A stretch of DNA of 64,000 nt from Roseiarcus sp036488815 (lineage in GTDB: Bacteria > Pseudomonadota > Alphaproteobacteria > Rhizobiales > Beijerinckiaceae): contig DASXGX010000081.1 in the NCBI GenBank assembly GCA_036488815.1, positions 1-64,000 of the forward strand, read 5' to 3'. Below the pieces are notes generated by a model that was not told the origin of the DNA, searched no databases, and was given only the letters and a program-made list of their open reading frames with translations. Below are positions 19,534 through 28,433 of the stretch, piece after piece. The translations under genes and the position numbers were made by a program. The first letter of the stretch is position 1; every line of letters begins with the position of its first letter.

Positions 19534-19848
19534 ATGGCGATGCGTCTACTCGCGTTCACCGATATCTTGGCGATTTCCGGCCCCGAGCGGGAACGCTTGG
19601 TGGAGGCCGACGACGCGATCCGAGACGTGGTGACGCTCGTACGCGAGCAGGCCGCCGACGATCGGCTCGACGTCGAATTGATGTCCGCCGCGATCATCGA
19701 TCTGCTGCTGGTCGCCGCGGCGCGCCTCGCGCTGTCGCACGAGTCGAAAGCCGACGCCGCCCGCGTGGCGAACGAATTCGCCGAACTCGCCAAACAGGCG
19801 GTCGATTGGGTCGAAGCCGGGCCGAAGTCGGTGCGACCGACGAATTAG
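19534..19848 (+). CDS. small acidic protein of unknown function
   Basis: 104 residues from ATG 19534 (MAMRLLAFTDILAISG); an alternative ATG at 19456 adds 26 residues and would overlap the GDPD gene by 8 bp. It is predicted mostly helical and acidic, with no domain I recognise. It is convergent with recJ, whose stop lies 1 bp away. Coding is supported by the consistent GC-rich third positions and tight packing, not by homology. Confidence 0.55.
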   Translation: MAMRLLAFTDILAISGPERERLVEADDAIRDVVTLVREQAADDRLDVELMSAAIIDLLLVAAARLALSHESKADAARVANEFAELAKQAVDWVEAGPKSVRPTN

Positions 19849-19849
19849 T

Positions 19850-21646
19850 CTATGGCCGATCCGACGCCGGGGCCGCGTCGAGAACGCGGATTTGCGCCTT
19901 CTCGCGGCCGCCGTAACGGTTAATCGAAAGCGCGCCCGCGAGGTGGATCGCGGAGCCCTTGAGCTTTGCAAGCCCATCGCCCAGCGGCTTGCCGACGGCG
20001 CGGAACGCGATCGCCTCGATCGCCTGGCCGTCGCCCGCGACGGCTTTCAGCCTGAGGTGATCGGCGCCGACGGCGAAGACGTCGACGAGGCGGTGTCTCG
20101 GCAAGGCGAAGATCGGCTCCGGATTTCCGGCGCCGAACGGGCCGGCGGCTTCGACCGACCGCGCGAGAGCAGGCGTCGCGCCGGCCGCTGTCACGGCCGC
20201 GTCGATCGCGAGGCCCGCCCCCGCTCGCGCCTCGGCCACGGAACTGGCCAGCCTCTCCTCGAGGAAGGCGCGGAATTCACCGACGCGGTCTTTCGTCAGG
20301 GTCACGCCAGCAGCCATCGCATGGCCGCCGCCCTTCAGCAGCAGCCCCGCATCGACCGCCGCCCGCACGACGCGCCCAAGATCGACCCCCGCGATCGAAC
20401 GGCCTGACCCCACCGCTTCGCGCCCGTTCAGCGCCAGCGCGAAGGCCGGCCGCTCGAACCGCTCTTTCAACCGGGCGGCGATGAGCCCGACGACTCCGGA
20501 AGGCCAGCCCTCCCCCGCCACCACGACCGTCGCCCCGCGCTCCTCGAGGCCGAGCGCGAGCAGCGCCTCCGCCTCGGCCTCCGCAAGCATGGCTTGTTCG
20601 ATCTGCTGGCGGGCTCGGTTCAGCCGGTCGAGTTCGACCGCGATCTCGCGGCTCTTCAGGTCGTCGCGCGTCGTCAGCAGACGCGCGCCGAGCGCAGCGT
20701 CGCCGATCCTGCCCCCCGCGTTGATGCGCGGACCGATGAGAAAGCCGAGATGATAGGCGCTCGGCGGTCCGTCGGCGCCGGCCGCGTCGAACAGCGCGGC
20801 GAGCCCCGGGCGCTGGCGCTGGCGCATCACGGCGAGGCCCCGCAGCACGAAGGCCCGGTTGAGGCCGACGAGCGGGACGACGTCCGCCACCGTCGCGAGG
20901 GCCACGAGATCGAGCGCAGCGAGAAGATCCGGAGCGGTACCCGCGGCGAAACAGCCCGCCTCGCGCAAAGCGCGGTTCAGCGCCACCAGCCCCATGAAGA
21001 CGACCCCGGCGGCGCAGAGATAGCCGAGCCCGGAGAGATCGTCCTGGCGGTTGGGATCGACCACCGCGAGCGCTTCGGGGAGGCTTTCGGGGGCTTGGTG
21101 GTGATCGAAAACGACGACGTCGAGCCCGAGACGGCGCGCCGCCGCGATGGGCTCGTGGCTCGCCGCGCCGCAATCCACCGTGACGACGAGGCTCGCTCCC
21201 TTGGCGGCGAAGGCGGCCATCGCCTCGCTGTTGGGGCCGTAGCCTTCGAGGACGCGGTCGGGAATGTGGATCGTGGTCGAGCAGCCGCAGGCCTCGAGAT
21301 ATTCGCTCAGCAGCGCGGCGCTGGCCGCCCCGTCAACGTCGTAATCGCCGAAAATCGCCACGCGTTCGCGCCGCCGGACCGCCGTAAAGAGCCGTGCGGT
21401 CGCCGCCTCCATGTCCCGCATGACGAAGGGGTCCGGCATCAGCTCGCGCAATGTCGGCTCGAGATGACGCGAAACGTCTTCGAGCCCGACCCCGCGCCCC
21501 GCGAGAACCCGCGACAGCAATTCGCTCTGCCCGCTCGCCTGGGCGATCGCCAGCGCGCGCGCCTCGCCGGCGGAGTCGAGGCGCGCCCGCCACGGGCGGC
21601 CGGTCAGCGAACGTTCGACCCCGAGAAAGAAGCTGGAAGCGGCCAT
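19850..21646 (-). CDS. recJ: single-stranded-DNA-specific exonuclease RecJ
   Basis: 5'-3' ssDNA exonuclease of recombination and mismatch repair, 598 residues. The DHH phosphoesterase motifs are in order: DYDVDGAASAALLSEYL (about residues 98-114), VVFDHHQAPE (about 178-187), and the DHHA1 motif KGGGHAMAAGVTL (about 440-452), then the C-terminal OB-like domain. The frame opens at 21682, but ATG 21646 gives the natural N-terminus (MAASSFFLGVERSLTGRPW). Confidence 0.96.
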   Translation of the reverse strand: MAASSFFLGVERSLTGRPWRARLDSAGEARALAIAQASGQSELLSRVLAGRGVGLEDVSRHLEPTLRELMPDPFVMRDMEAATARLFTAVRRRERVAIFGDYDVDGAASAALLSEYLEACGCSTTIHIPDRVLEGYGPNSEAMAAFAAKGASLVVTVDCGAASHEPIAAARRLGLDVVVFDHHQAPESLPEALAVVDPNRQDDLSGLGYLCAAGVVFMGLVALNRALREAGCFAAGTAPDLLAALDLVALATVADVVPLVGLNRAFVLRGLAVMRQRQRPGLAALFDAAGADGPPSAYHLGFLIGPRINAGGRIGDAALGARLLTTRDDLKSREIAVELDRLNRARQQIEQAMLAEAEAEALLALGLEERGATVVVAGEGWPSGVVGLIAARLKERFERPAFALALNGREAVGSGRSIAGVDLGRVVRAAVDAGLLLKGGGHAMAAGVTLTKDRVGEFRAFLEERLASSVAEARAGAGLAIDAAVTAAGATPALARSVEAAGPFGAGNPEPIFALPRHRLVDVFAVGADHLRLKAVAGDGQAIEAIAFRAVGKPLGDGLAKLKGSAIHLAGALSINRYGGREKAQIRVLDAAPASDRP

Positions 21647-21747
21647 TCCCCGCTTTAAAGCGCGCGACGGCGATTCGAGCAATCCGCGCCGGGCTTCGAT
21701 GCTTCAACCGTCGGCACACGCCTGGGGAAAAGCCGGCGCCTGTCGCT

Positions 21748-22539
21748 TCAAGGCGCCAGTCGCCGCACGCCGAGACATCCGAAATAGACGAGGCCGGAAA
21801 GAGCCGTGATCCAGAAACTCGTCGGCCAGTCGGTATAGAAGGCCAACGTCAGCCCGGCCCAGGCCTCGAACAGAGCGAGACCGGCGGCGAGCGCCACCCC
21901 CGCAGGAAGGCGGCGGCAGACCGCTTGCGCCGATGCGGCGGGGCCAACCATCAGGGCGAAGACCAGCAGCACGCCGACGATTTGCGTGCATTCCGCGACC
22001 GCGATCGCGACGATGGCGAGAAAGGCGCCCGAGACGAAGCGCACCGGCACGCCCCGCGCCTCGGCGAGCTCGACCTGGAGCGAAGCGAAGATCAGCGGCC
22101 GCGCGATGAAGGCGAGCGCCACGAGGCTCGCCACGGCGAGCGCGACGAGGGTCACCAGCGCGGAATTGTCGACGCCGAGCACGTTGCCGAACAGCAGCGC
22201 GGCCGCCTGGGTCGCCGTCGACGTATAGAAATGCAGGAACAGCAGCCCGAGCCCGAGCGAAAGCGAGAGCATGGTTCCGATCGCGACGTCCCGCTGCGCC
22301 AGCTTCTCGCCGAACAGCCCCATGCCGACGCCTATGACGAAGGTGAAGCCGACGAGTCCGGCAAGCGGCGACAGGCCGAACAGCACGGCGCCGGTCGCGC
22401 CAGTGAATCCGACGTGCGACAGCGCATGGCCGGCGAAGGTTTGGCCGCGCAGCACCAAGAAATAGCCGACCAATCCCGAAAGAACGGCCGCGACGCCCGA
22501 AGCGGCGAAAGCGGTGCGCATGAAATCGTATTCAAACAT
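21748..22539 (-). CDS. znuB: zinc ABC transporter permease ZnuB
   Basis: Inner-membrane permease of the ABC-3 family, 263 residues with 7-8 hydrophobic helices; typical segments are GLVGYFLVLRGQTFAGHALSH and ALMVGPAASAQAV. It moves zinc delivered by ZnuA using ZnuC ATP hydrolysis. ATG 22539 (MFEYDFMRTAFAASG) is preferred; ATG 22551 would add four residues. The start lies inside the 3' end of znuC, indicating coupling. Last gene of znuA-znuC-znuB. Confidence 0.94.
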   Translation of the reverse strand: MFEYDFMRTAFAASGVAAVLSGLVGYFLVLRGQTFAGHALSHVGFTGATGAVLFGLSPLAGLVGFTFVIGVGMGLFGEKLAQRDVAIGTMLSLSLGLGLLFLHFYTSTATQAAALLFGNVLGVDNSALVTLVALAVASLVALAFIARPLIFASLQVELAEARGVPVRFVSGAFLAIVAIAVAECTQIVGVLLVFALMVGPAASAQAVCRRLPAGVALAAGLALFEAWAGLTLAFYTDWPTSFWITALSGLVYFGCLGVRRLAP

Positions 22540-23380
22540 GCGCGTCGCCATGGTCGTGGGAATGGGTATGGGCGCCGGCGTGATCCTCGCCCTCGTGGCG
22601 GTGCGCCTCGCGCTCGACCTCGACGTCCCCCGCCATCACGAAGTAGCGGTCCTTCACCCGCACGACTTCGATCTCGGCGCCATAAAGGCGCGAGAGCACC
22701 GGACCGGTGACGACGTCGTCGACCGCGCCGATGACGGCCGCGCCGGAGCCGAGATAGAGCACCCGGTCGATCGCGTTGACCAACGGATTGAGCTCGTGGG
22801 CGCTGAACAGGATCGCAATCTTGAGTTCGTCGCGCAGGCGCCGCGCAATGTCGACGACCCCCTTCTGGTGCGCCGGATCGAGCGAGATGAGGGGCTCGTC
22901 CAGCAGCAGCAGCCGCGGGCGGCCCAGCAACGCCTGGCTCAGCAGCACGCGCTGACGCTGGCCTCCGGAAAGCTCGCCGAGCGAGCGGCGCGCCAGATCG
23001 CGCGCGCCTACCATATCGAGCGCCCAATCGATCTGCTTGCGCGTCGCCCGATCGAGCGGCCAGAACCCGAACCGCTCGCCCACCGCGGCGCTCGCGACGA
23101 CGTCATAGCCGGTCAGGCGCATCCCCGGGGCGAGACCGCGGTTCTGCGGCATATATCCGATAGATGAGTGACCACGCTTAACCGACTGACCGAGAACACT
23201 GATTTCGCCGGCGGCGATGGGCGTCAGACCGAGCGCGGCGCGCATCAGCGTCGTCTTGCCGGCGCCGTTGGCGCCGAGCATGCCTATGAACTCGCCGTCC
23301 TCAATGACGAAGTTCGCGGCCGAGAGGATTTCCCGGCCGCCTAGTCGAATCGCGACGTTTTCGAACCGAAGCGCGCTCAC
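22532..23380 (-). CDS. znuC: zinc ABC transporter ATP-binding protein ZnuC
   Basis: ABC ATPase, 282 residues. Walker A GANGAGKTTL (about residues 36-45), signature LSGGQRQRVLLSQALL (about 135-150), Walker B LLLLDEP. A C-terminal His/Asp-rich tail ending the protein (about 13 His in the last 35 residues) probably binds zinc and may regulate uptake or store metal. It overlaps znuA by 4 bp upstream and znuB downstream. Confidence 0.95.
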   Translation of the reverse strand: MSALRFENVAIRLGGREILSAANFVIEDGEFIGMLGANGAGKTTLMRAALGLTPIAAGEISVLGQSVKRGHSSIGYMPQNRGLAPGMRLTGYDVVASAAVGERFGFWPLDRATRKQIDWALDMVGARDLARRSLGELSGGQRQRVLLSQALLGRPRLLLLDEPLISLDPAHQKGVVDIARRLRDELKIAILFSAHELNPLVNAIDRVLYLGSGAAVIGAVDDVVTGPVLSRLYGAEIEVVRVKDRYFVMAGDVEVEREAHRHEGEDHAGAHTHSHDHGDAHV

Positions 23381-24246
23381 TGCGTCGCGCCGCCAAGCGC
23401 CTTATCCAGCGCGTCAAGCTGTCCCAGCATCCACGGCTGGTAATTCGTGTTCGCCGGCTCCGTCTCCGAGACGCCGACCACCGGAACGCTGTTGTCCTTG
23501 GCTATCTGAACCAGGCGCTGGACGGCCGGCTCGCTCGCCTGGGCGTTGTAGAGCATCGCCTTCACCTTGTGGCCCTTCAGATCGCTCTCGAAGCTCGCGA
23601 CCTGCGAGGCGGAGGGCTCCGTGTTGTTCATCACCGCGAGCGCGAATTTCTCGTTGTGCACTTTGAGGCCGAGCAACGTCGCCTGATAGCCGAACACCGG
23701 TTCGGAGGCGGTGACCGGCTGACCGGCGTACTTCGTGCGCATTTCGGCGATCTTTGCGTCCAACGGCTTCAGCGATTCGAGGAACTGAGTTTCGCCCTTG
23801 TCATAGTCGGCTTTGTGGGCCGGGTCGACCGCATCGAGGTCGGCGGCGATCGCCTTGGCCGCCGCCTTCATGTAGGCCGGGTCGTACCAAAGATGCGGGT
23901 TGTCGCCCGCTTTGCGCCCGACGATGGAAGCGACAACGATTTCCCTCCGGCCAGGCGCGGAGTGAGCCTTCAACAGCTTCTCCATCCACGGGTCGTAGTC
24001 GACGCCGTTGACGATGACCAGCTTAGCGGCGGCGAGCGCCTTGGCGGTGTCCGCGCTCGCCTCGAAGAGGTGCGGATCCTGGTCCGGGTTGGTGAGAATG
24101 CTGGTCACCGCGACATTGGCGCCGCCGATCTGGGTGGCGATGTCGCCATAAAAGTTCTCCGCCGCCACGACCTTCACCGGATCGGCGAGCGCCGGCGCGC
24201 TCATGGCGACGAGCACGAGCGCCGCTAGCGTGAGTTTGGAATTCAT
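23377..24246 (-). CDS. znuA: zinc ABC transporter substrate-binding protein ZnuA
   Basis: Periplasmic cluster 9 metal-binding protein, 289 residues with Sec signal (MNSKLTLAALVLVAMSAPALA). Likely zinc ligands are His in DPHLFEAS and NPHLWYDP. The long His-rich loop seen in many ZnuA proteins is absent; the segment between DNPHLWYDP and the central helix is short and His-poor. It is the first gene of the znu operon and diverges from zur across the Zur-type palindrome at 24298. Confidence 0.93.
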   Translation of the reverse strand: MNSKLTLAALVLVAMSAPALADPVKVVAAENFYGDIATQIGGANVAVTSILTNPDQDPHLFEASADTAKALAAAKLVIVNGVDYDPWMEKLLKAHSAPGRREIVVASIVGRKAGDNPHLWYDPAYMKAAAKAIAADLDAVDPAHKADYDKGETQFLESLKPLDAKIAEMRTKYAGQPVTASEPVFGYQATLLGLKVHNEKFALAVMNNTEPSASQVASFESDLKGHKVKAMLYNAQASEPAVQRLVQIAKDNSVPVVGVSETEPANTNYQPWMLGQLDALDKALGGATQ

Positions 24247-24297
24247 AGGAGCGCCTCCAGCAAGCGTTACGCGCCCTGTTGGCGCGGCTAGAGAACT

Positions 24298-24310
24298 GTT
24301 ATGTTATAAC
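24298..24310. promoter_or_regulatory. Zur-type operator between znuA and zur
   Basis: GTTATGTTATAAC, a 5-bp inverted repeat around three bases, in the 146-bp znuA/zur divergent region. It fits the pattern GTTATnnTATAAC, the core of alphaproteobacterial Zur boxes (ATGTTATA-TATAACAT type). It should give zinc-dependent repression of znuACB and possibly zur. The related site is at 46543. Confidence 0.7.
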
Positions 24311-24392
24311 GGTGCGCCGCGCAAGCCGAATGGAACGCATTCGCGCCAATTTGTCGGGGCGTGTTAGAAGCGGTTCGAGAAAGGCGGAATCG

Positions 24393-24857
24393 ATGGGATT
24401 CGAAGGGCACGAGACTGGCGGAGCGGCCTGGGCCGCCGAGGTCGAGAACGCCTGCGCCAGCAAGGGACTGCAACTGACGGCGTTGCGCCGCCGGGTGATG
24501 ACGATCCTTGGGCAAAGCGACTCGCCGCTCGGGGCCTATGCGATCATCGACGAAATGCGCCGCCTCGAGGGCAAGCCGGTGGCGCCTCCCACCGTCTATC
24601 GCACGCTCGAATTCTTTCTCGAGAACGGCTTCGTCCACAAGATCGAAACCCGCAACGCTTATGCGCCCTGCGCCCACTTCGGCCACGCCCATCAGGGCGT
24701 ACTGCTGCTTTGCGAGAAGTGCGGCCGCAGCGAAGAAATCGACGAGCCAGGACTCGCCCGCGCCATCGAGCAGGCGGCGCACCACGCCGGCTTTGTCACG
24801 CATCGGCAAATGGTGGAAATTCAGGGACTTTGCCCGGCCTGTGCGCGGGCCGCGTGA
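24393..24857 (+). CDS. zur: Fur-family zinc uptake regulator Zur
   Basis: Fur-superfamily repressor, 154 residues: winged helix at the N-terminal half (TVYRTLEFFLENGFVHKIE, about residues 68-86), then the metal-binding domain with the structural zinc cysteines CEKCGRSEE (about 112) and CPACARAA at the C-terminus, and the regulatory His cluster HFGHAHQG. The position beside znuACB and the CxxC pairs favour Zur over Fur. ATG 24393 is the natural start; the reading frame upstream to 24279 crosses the operator region. Confidence 0.93.
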   Translation: MGFEGHETGGAAWAAEVENACASKGLQLTALRRRVMTILGQSDSPLGAYAIIDEMRRLEGKPVAPPTVYRTLEFFLENGFVHKIETRNAYAPCAHFGHAHQGVLLLCEKCGRSEEIDEPGLARAIEQAAHHAGFVTHRQMVEIQGLCPACARAA

Positions 24858-24863
24858 AGGCCG

Positions 24864-25886
24864 CTAGTGCGCGCCGTAGGTGAACCTCAGCCGCACCGCC
24901 GAGCCTGTCGGCGGCGCGGGGAACGGCGCCGCCTCCGCGACTGCGCCGAGCGCGGCCGCGTCGAGTTCCATCGATCCGCTTGGACGCGCGATCTGTCGTT
25001 GCAGAAGGTTGCCCTTCCCATCGACGATGAAAACGATCTCGCCCTCCCGCGCATGCCCCGACGCCGCATAATGCACGTGGGCCATGATCATCCCATAGAG
25101 CAGCGTCAGATAAGTCTTTTTGGCTTTTCCGCCCGCTATCGCCGTCTGCTCCGCGGCGCTGCCGAAATCGACGTCCGGCACCTGATCGAAGGTCGAGAAC
25201 GAGCCGCCTTTCGACCAGTTCGGCAGCGGTTGTCCGACGAAGGTCGCGACCTTTTGGGCGGGCGCTTGCGCCGCCGCGCGGGCCGCCTCGGCGTCGGGAC
25301 TCTCGGAATTGGCGTCGAGATCGCCGTCTGACGCGTCCGCGGCCTTGTCCGGGGTTGGCTGCGGCGGTTGTTGCACCGGTTGGGCCTCGCTCTGGCGCGA
25401 GGGCTGGTCGGGTTTTTCGGGCGCGCTCTCCTCGCCCGGAGCCTTGGCCGTATCCTCACGCGTTGGCGCCTTGGTCTTCTCGTCCGGCGCCGGGCGCTCG
25501 ACTTTTTCGTCGTTGGCGGCGCGCGGCGCGTCGTGCGCCGCCTCCAAGTCGAGCGGCTTCGTCTGGGGCGTGGGCTCAGGGCTCGGCGCCGGCGGCGGGG
25601 GCGGCTCCGGCGGCTTGGGCTGCTGCGGCTCGACGACGATTTCGACCGGAATTTCCTCGGCCTGAGGCGCCGACTGCGGGTTCCAGCGATATTCGAGAAT
25701 CACCAGCAGAACGAACAGCGCATGAAGCGCAAACGCGCCGGTGACCGCCAGCCAGCGGCCGGCGCGCCCCCACGACGGCGCGGTCGGCGCGCGGTCGAGG
25801 CGTTCGTCGGGATCGGCCCGGAAGCCGGCGTCGACCGGCGACGCCCCGATTTCGCGATCCATCGCGGCCGTTGTCGTCCGTTCCAT
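24864..25886 (-). CDS. TonB-family energy transducer
   Basis: 340-residue inner-membrane protein: a cytoplasmic N-terminus, one transmembrane helix (about residues 46-65, LAVTGAFALHALFVLLVILE), a very long Pro/Glu/Gln/Lys-rich periplasmic spacer (about 75-215) and a C-terminal TonB-like domain (about 250-340, including GEIVFIVDGKGNLLQRQIARPSG and SVRL-type ending). It should link proton-motive force to outer-membrane receptors. No exbBD and no TonB-dependent receptor lie in the window. The position beside zur/znu suggests metal uptake, but that is inference. Convergent with zur. Confidence 0.8.
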   Translation of the reverse strand: MERTTTAAMDREIGASPVDAGFRADPDERLDRAPTAPSWGRAGRWLAVTGAFALHALFVLLVILEYRWNPQSAPQAEEIPVEIVVEPQQPKPPEPPPPPAPSPEPTPQTKPLDLEAAHDAPRAANDEKVERPAPDEKTKAPTREDTAKAPGEESAPEKPDQPSRQSEAQPVQQPPQPTPDKAADASDGDLDANSESPDAEAARAAAQAPAQKVATFVGQPLPNWSKGGSFSTFDQVPDVDFGSAAEQTAIAGGKAKKTYLTLLYGMIMAHVHYAASGHAREGEIVFIVDGKGNLLQRQIARPSGSMELDAAALGAVAEAAPFPAPPTGSAVRLRFTYGAH

Positions 25887-25986
25887 CGCTTGGACAAATT
25901 GAGGAGTGCGTTTCCCCTATAGCGGAAGCGCACGGTCCCTAACAAGCCGGGGGAACGATCAACCCTCCGAGCCCCGGGGCGCGCAA

Positions 25987-26016
25987 TTGACAACCAATCG
26001 CAGTTCCTCGTAACTC
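25987..26016 (+). promoter_or_regulatory. weak promoter candidate before copper genes
   Basis: A perfect TTGACA at 25987-25992 is followed after 18 bp by TAACTC, a weak -10. It lies in the 153-bp region between the divergent tonB-like gene and the first copper-set gene. No CueR or CopY dyad was seen by eye. Confidence 0.3.
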
Positions 26017-26039
26017 CTATCGCCTCGAGGGGTTTCGAC

Positions 26040-26486
26040 GTGGCCGCCGTGGGTGGAAAGAGGGCAGTGCGAAAGAGCGCGACGCGCTCTCTGACGTCGC
26101 GCGCCTTCTCGCGGCTGGCGGTGCTGATCGGCGCGCTCGCCCTGTTCGGCCAGTTGCTGGCGCTTCCCTATCATCATCCCCACGGCCGGTCCGATCACGC
26201 CGAGGTCGCGGCCTTTCTCAAGGCGACCTTCGGCGACGCCGCGGTCCTTTGCGTCGATGACGACGCGCATCCCGCGGCGCCCGAACCTCGCCACCACCAC
26301 GGCGACGGCGATTGCCCGCTCTGCCAATTCGGCGCTCAGACGGTGCTGTTCGCTTCGCCTGCGCCGACGCTTCCCGAGCCCATCGACGTTGCCGCGGCGC
26401 CGCTCCCCGTCCGGGTCGAATTCTGGCTACACGCCTCCAAACCGAACGGGATCGCCCAGCCGCGCGCGCCGCCTTCCGAAGCCTGA
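26040..26486 (+). CDS. DUF2946-like exported protein, copper-set gene 1
   Basis: 148 residues with an N-terminal hydrophobic segment (about 27-42, LAVLIGALALFGQLLALPYH), followed by His-rich patches (YHHPHGRSDH, PRHHHGDGDCPLCQFGA). The CPLCQ motif with the nearby His cluster is characteristic of the DUF2946 family, usually found beside copper import or resistance genes and presumed to bind metal. It starts with GTG at 26040. It is the first of five genes in the same direction. Confidence 0.7.
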   Translation: MAAVGGKRAVRKSATRSLTSRAFSRLAVLIGALALFGQLLALPYHHPHGRSDHAEVAAFLKATFGDAAVLCVDDDAHPAAPEPRHHHGDGDCPLCQFGAQTVLFASPAPTLPEPIDVAAAPLPVRVEFWLHASKPNGIAQPRAPPSEA

Positions 26487-26552
26487 ACTGGAATTTATCG
26501 CGCGTCGAGGAGTCGACGCCTCTATCACCGTTCAGCTTCAAGGCATTTTCAC

Positions 26553-27473
26553 ATGACATTCGCGACTCTTCGAGTCGCCGCCAGCGCCTTTCTCGGCGCC
26601 ACGGCCGCGCTATGGCTGTCTCCAGCCTTCGCTCATGCTATCTGCGGCGACCGCATTTTTCCCGCCACGCTCGCCATCGACGATCCGGGCGTCACCGACG
26701 AGTTGTCTCTGCCGAGCCTGACCTACCTGCCGCAGAATTCCGACGGCGTGCAGGAGTTTGACGCGTCCTTCGCCTGGGCGAAGACCATCACGCCCAACAC
26801 CGCGTTGGTCATTCAGGACGGGTCGACCTGGCTAAAACCGGGCGGATACGGATGGGATAGTCTGAGCACGGAATTGCAATGGGGTAATTTCTGCCTGCCC
26901 GATCATGAACTGATGGCGACCGTCGGCTTCGAGATCGACTGGGGCAATACCGCCACCGGAACCCAGACGACGCCCTACAACGTCTATCAGCCGGTGATCG
27001 ACATCGGCAAAGGGTTCGGCGACCTGCCCAAGAGCCTGAACATCCTGCGCCCGCTCGCTGTGACGGCCGAATTGAGCGAAAGCCTGCCAGGCCAATCCTG
27101 GACGAATGGAAGCCCGAACTCGACGGACCTGAATTGGGGCTTCACCATCCAATACAGCCTGCCCTACTACAATTCGCACGTCGCCGAGATCGACAACAAC
27201 TTCTTTAAACATTTGATCCCGATCGCCGAATTCGCGTTCAGCAAGCCGCTTTACAACGACGCGCCGGGAGGAAACCAGACGACCGGCACATTCCAACCGG
27301 GCGCTGTCTACATTGCCGACAAGTGGCAGTTCGCGCTCGAAGCCATCGTTCCTATGAACAGCGCGAGCGGACGCGGGACTGGCGTCGTCGGCGAGTTGGA
27401 CCTCTACCTCGACGACATCCTCCCCAACACTCTCGGCAAGCCGATCTTTACAGGAGTAGGAGGACCGCTATGA
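26553..27473 (+). CDS. predicted outer-membrane protein in copper cluster
   Basis: 306 residues with a Sec signal (MTFATLRVAASAFLGATAALWLSPAFA) and a mature part rich in aromatic, Gly and Asn residues with alternating hydrophobicity, consistent with a beta-barrel (for example WGFTIQYSLPYYNS, WQFALEAIVPMN). No catalytic motif seen. The stop overlaps the copC start by 4 bp (ATGA), so it is translationally coupled to a periplasmic copper protein. A role as an outer-membrane copper channel or sensor is an inference from context only. Confidence 0.75.
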   Translation: MTFATLRVAASAFLGATAALWLSPAFAHAICGDRIFPATLAIDDPGVTDELSLPSLTYLPQNSDGVQEFDASFAWAKTITPNTALVIQDGSTWLKPGGYGWDSLSTELQWGNFCLPDHELMATVGFEIDWGNTATGTQTTPYNVYQPVIDIGKGFGDLPKSLNILRPLAVTAELSESLPGQSWTNGSPNSTDLNWGFTIQYSLPYYNSHVAEIDNNFFKHLIPIAEFAFSKPLYNDAPGGNQTTGTFQPGAVYIADKWQFALEAIVPMNSASGRGTGVVGELDLYLDDILPNTLGKPIFTGVGGPL

Positions 27474-27838
27474 CACGCCAATCGATTGCAAGAATCGCGC
27501 TCTCGCTTGTTTTCGCTTTCCCCGTCGCCGCCGCCTACGCGCACGCCCAGCTCGAGAGCGCGACGCCTCCGGTCGGCGGCACGGTTGCCTCCGCGAGGGA
27601 AATCCGCCTGCATTTCAGCGAGGGCGTCGAGCCTCGCTTCTCGGGCCTCACTTTGTCCGCGGCGAGCGGCGGGGCGGCGGCGCTCGGAGCGGCGAAAACC
27701 CAGCCTGGCGATCCAACCGTCTTGATCGTCCCAATCGCCAAACCCTTGGCGGCTGGCGTCTATACGGTGCGCTGGCACGCTGTTTCGGTGGATACGCACC
27801 ACACCCAAGGCAGCTTCGAATTCACCGTAAAGCCTTGA
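27470..27838 (+). CDS. copC: periplasmic copper-binding protein CopC
   Basis: 122 residues: Sec signal (about 1-23), then the CopC beta-sandwich beginning with HAQLESATPP, whose N-terminal His is a Cu(II) ligand, and ending with VRWHAVSVDTHHTQGSFEFTV, with DTHH as further ligand. This matches the short CopC type. AGGAGG at 27459 serves its start, which overlaps the upstream gene. It pairs with CopD (28434) for copper transfer across the inner membrane. Confidence 0.94.
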   Translation: MTRQSIARIALSLVFAFPVAAAYAHAQLESATPPVGGTVASAREIRLHFSEGVEPRFSGLTLSAASGGAAALGAAKTQPGDPTVLIVPIAKPLAAGVYTVRWHAVSVDTHHTQGSFEFTVKP

Positions 27839-27907
27839 GAGCGCCCGCCTGCGCTCCTCCAGGAGCCCCGCGCCGTTTCCACCATCAAAACTGAGAGAGG
27901 TCCGACT

Positions 27908-28411
27908 ATGAAGCGATCCCACGCTTTGACCGTTGCTTTCGCGCTGACGGTGTTCGCGTTTCCCGCCCTCGCCCAGGAGACGAAGGCGGGCGATCTGACG
28001 ATCCAACGCCCCTGGGCGCGCGCGACCCCGAAAGGCGCCGACATCGGCGCCGGCTATCTCGAAATTCGCAACGCTGGCGCCGCGCCCGACAGGCTGACTG
28101 GCGGCTCGGCCGATTTCGCCAGTGGCGTCGAAGTCCACGAAATGAAAATGGACAACGGCGTGATGAAGATGCGCCTGGTCCAGGGCGGCCTCGAGATCCC
28201 CGCGCACGGAACGGTCAAGCTCGCGCCGAGCGGCTATCACCTGATGTTCACCGGTCTGAAACGCCCGCTGGTCAAGGGCGAGACCATCAAAGCGACCCTC
28301 ACCTTCGAGCACGCCGGCCCCGTCGCGGTCGACTTCCCGGTGCAAGGCATTGGCGCAGCGGGCCCCGCCGCGAGCCCGAAGAGCGACAGCATGAAGGGGA
28401 TGAAGATGTAA
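27908..28411 (+). CDS. PCu(A)C periplasmic copper chaperone
   Basis: 167 residues with Sec signal (MKRSHALTVAFALTVFAFPALAQ). The PCuAC copper(I) motif is present: His and Met in VEVHEMKMDNGVMKM, followed about 20 residues later by the YHLMF H-x-M pair. The C-terminus adds a Met-rich tail (DSMKGMKM), possibly another metal site. The family delivers Cu to the CuA centre of cytochrome oxidase or to other copper enzymes. Third of the operon with CopC and CopD. Confidence 0.92.
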   Translation: MKRSHALTVAFALTVFAFPALAQETKAGDLTIQRPWARATPKGADIGAGYLEIRNAGAAPDRLTGGSADFASGVEVHEMKMDNGVMKMRLVQGGLEIPAHGTVKLAPSGYHLMFTGLKRPLVKGETIKATLTFEHAGPVAVDFPVQGIGAAGPAASPKSDSMKGMKM

Positions 28412-28433
28412 GGCGGCCTCTGAAGGCGGCCTC

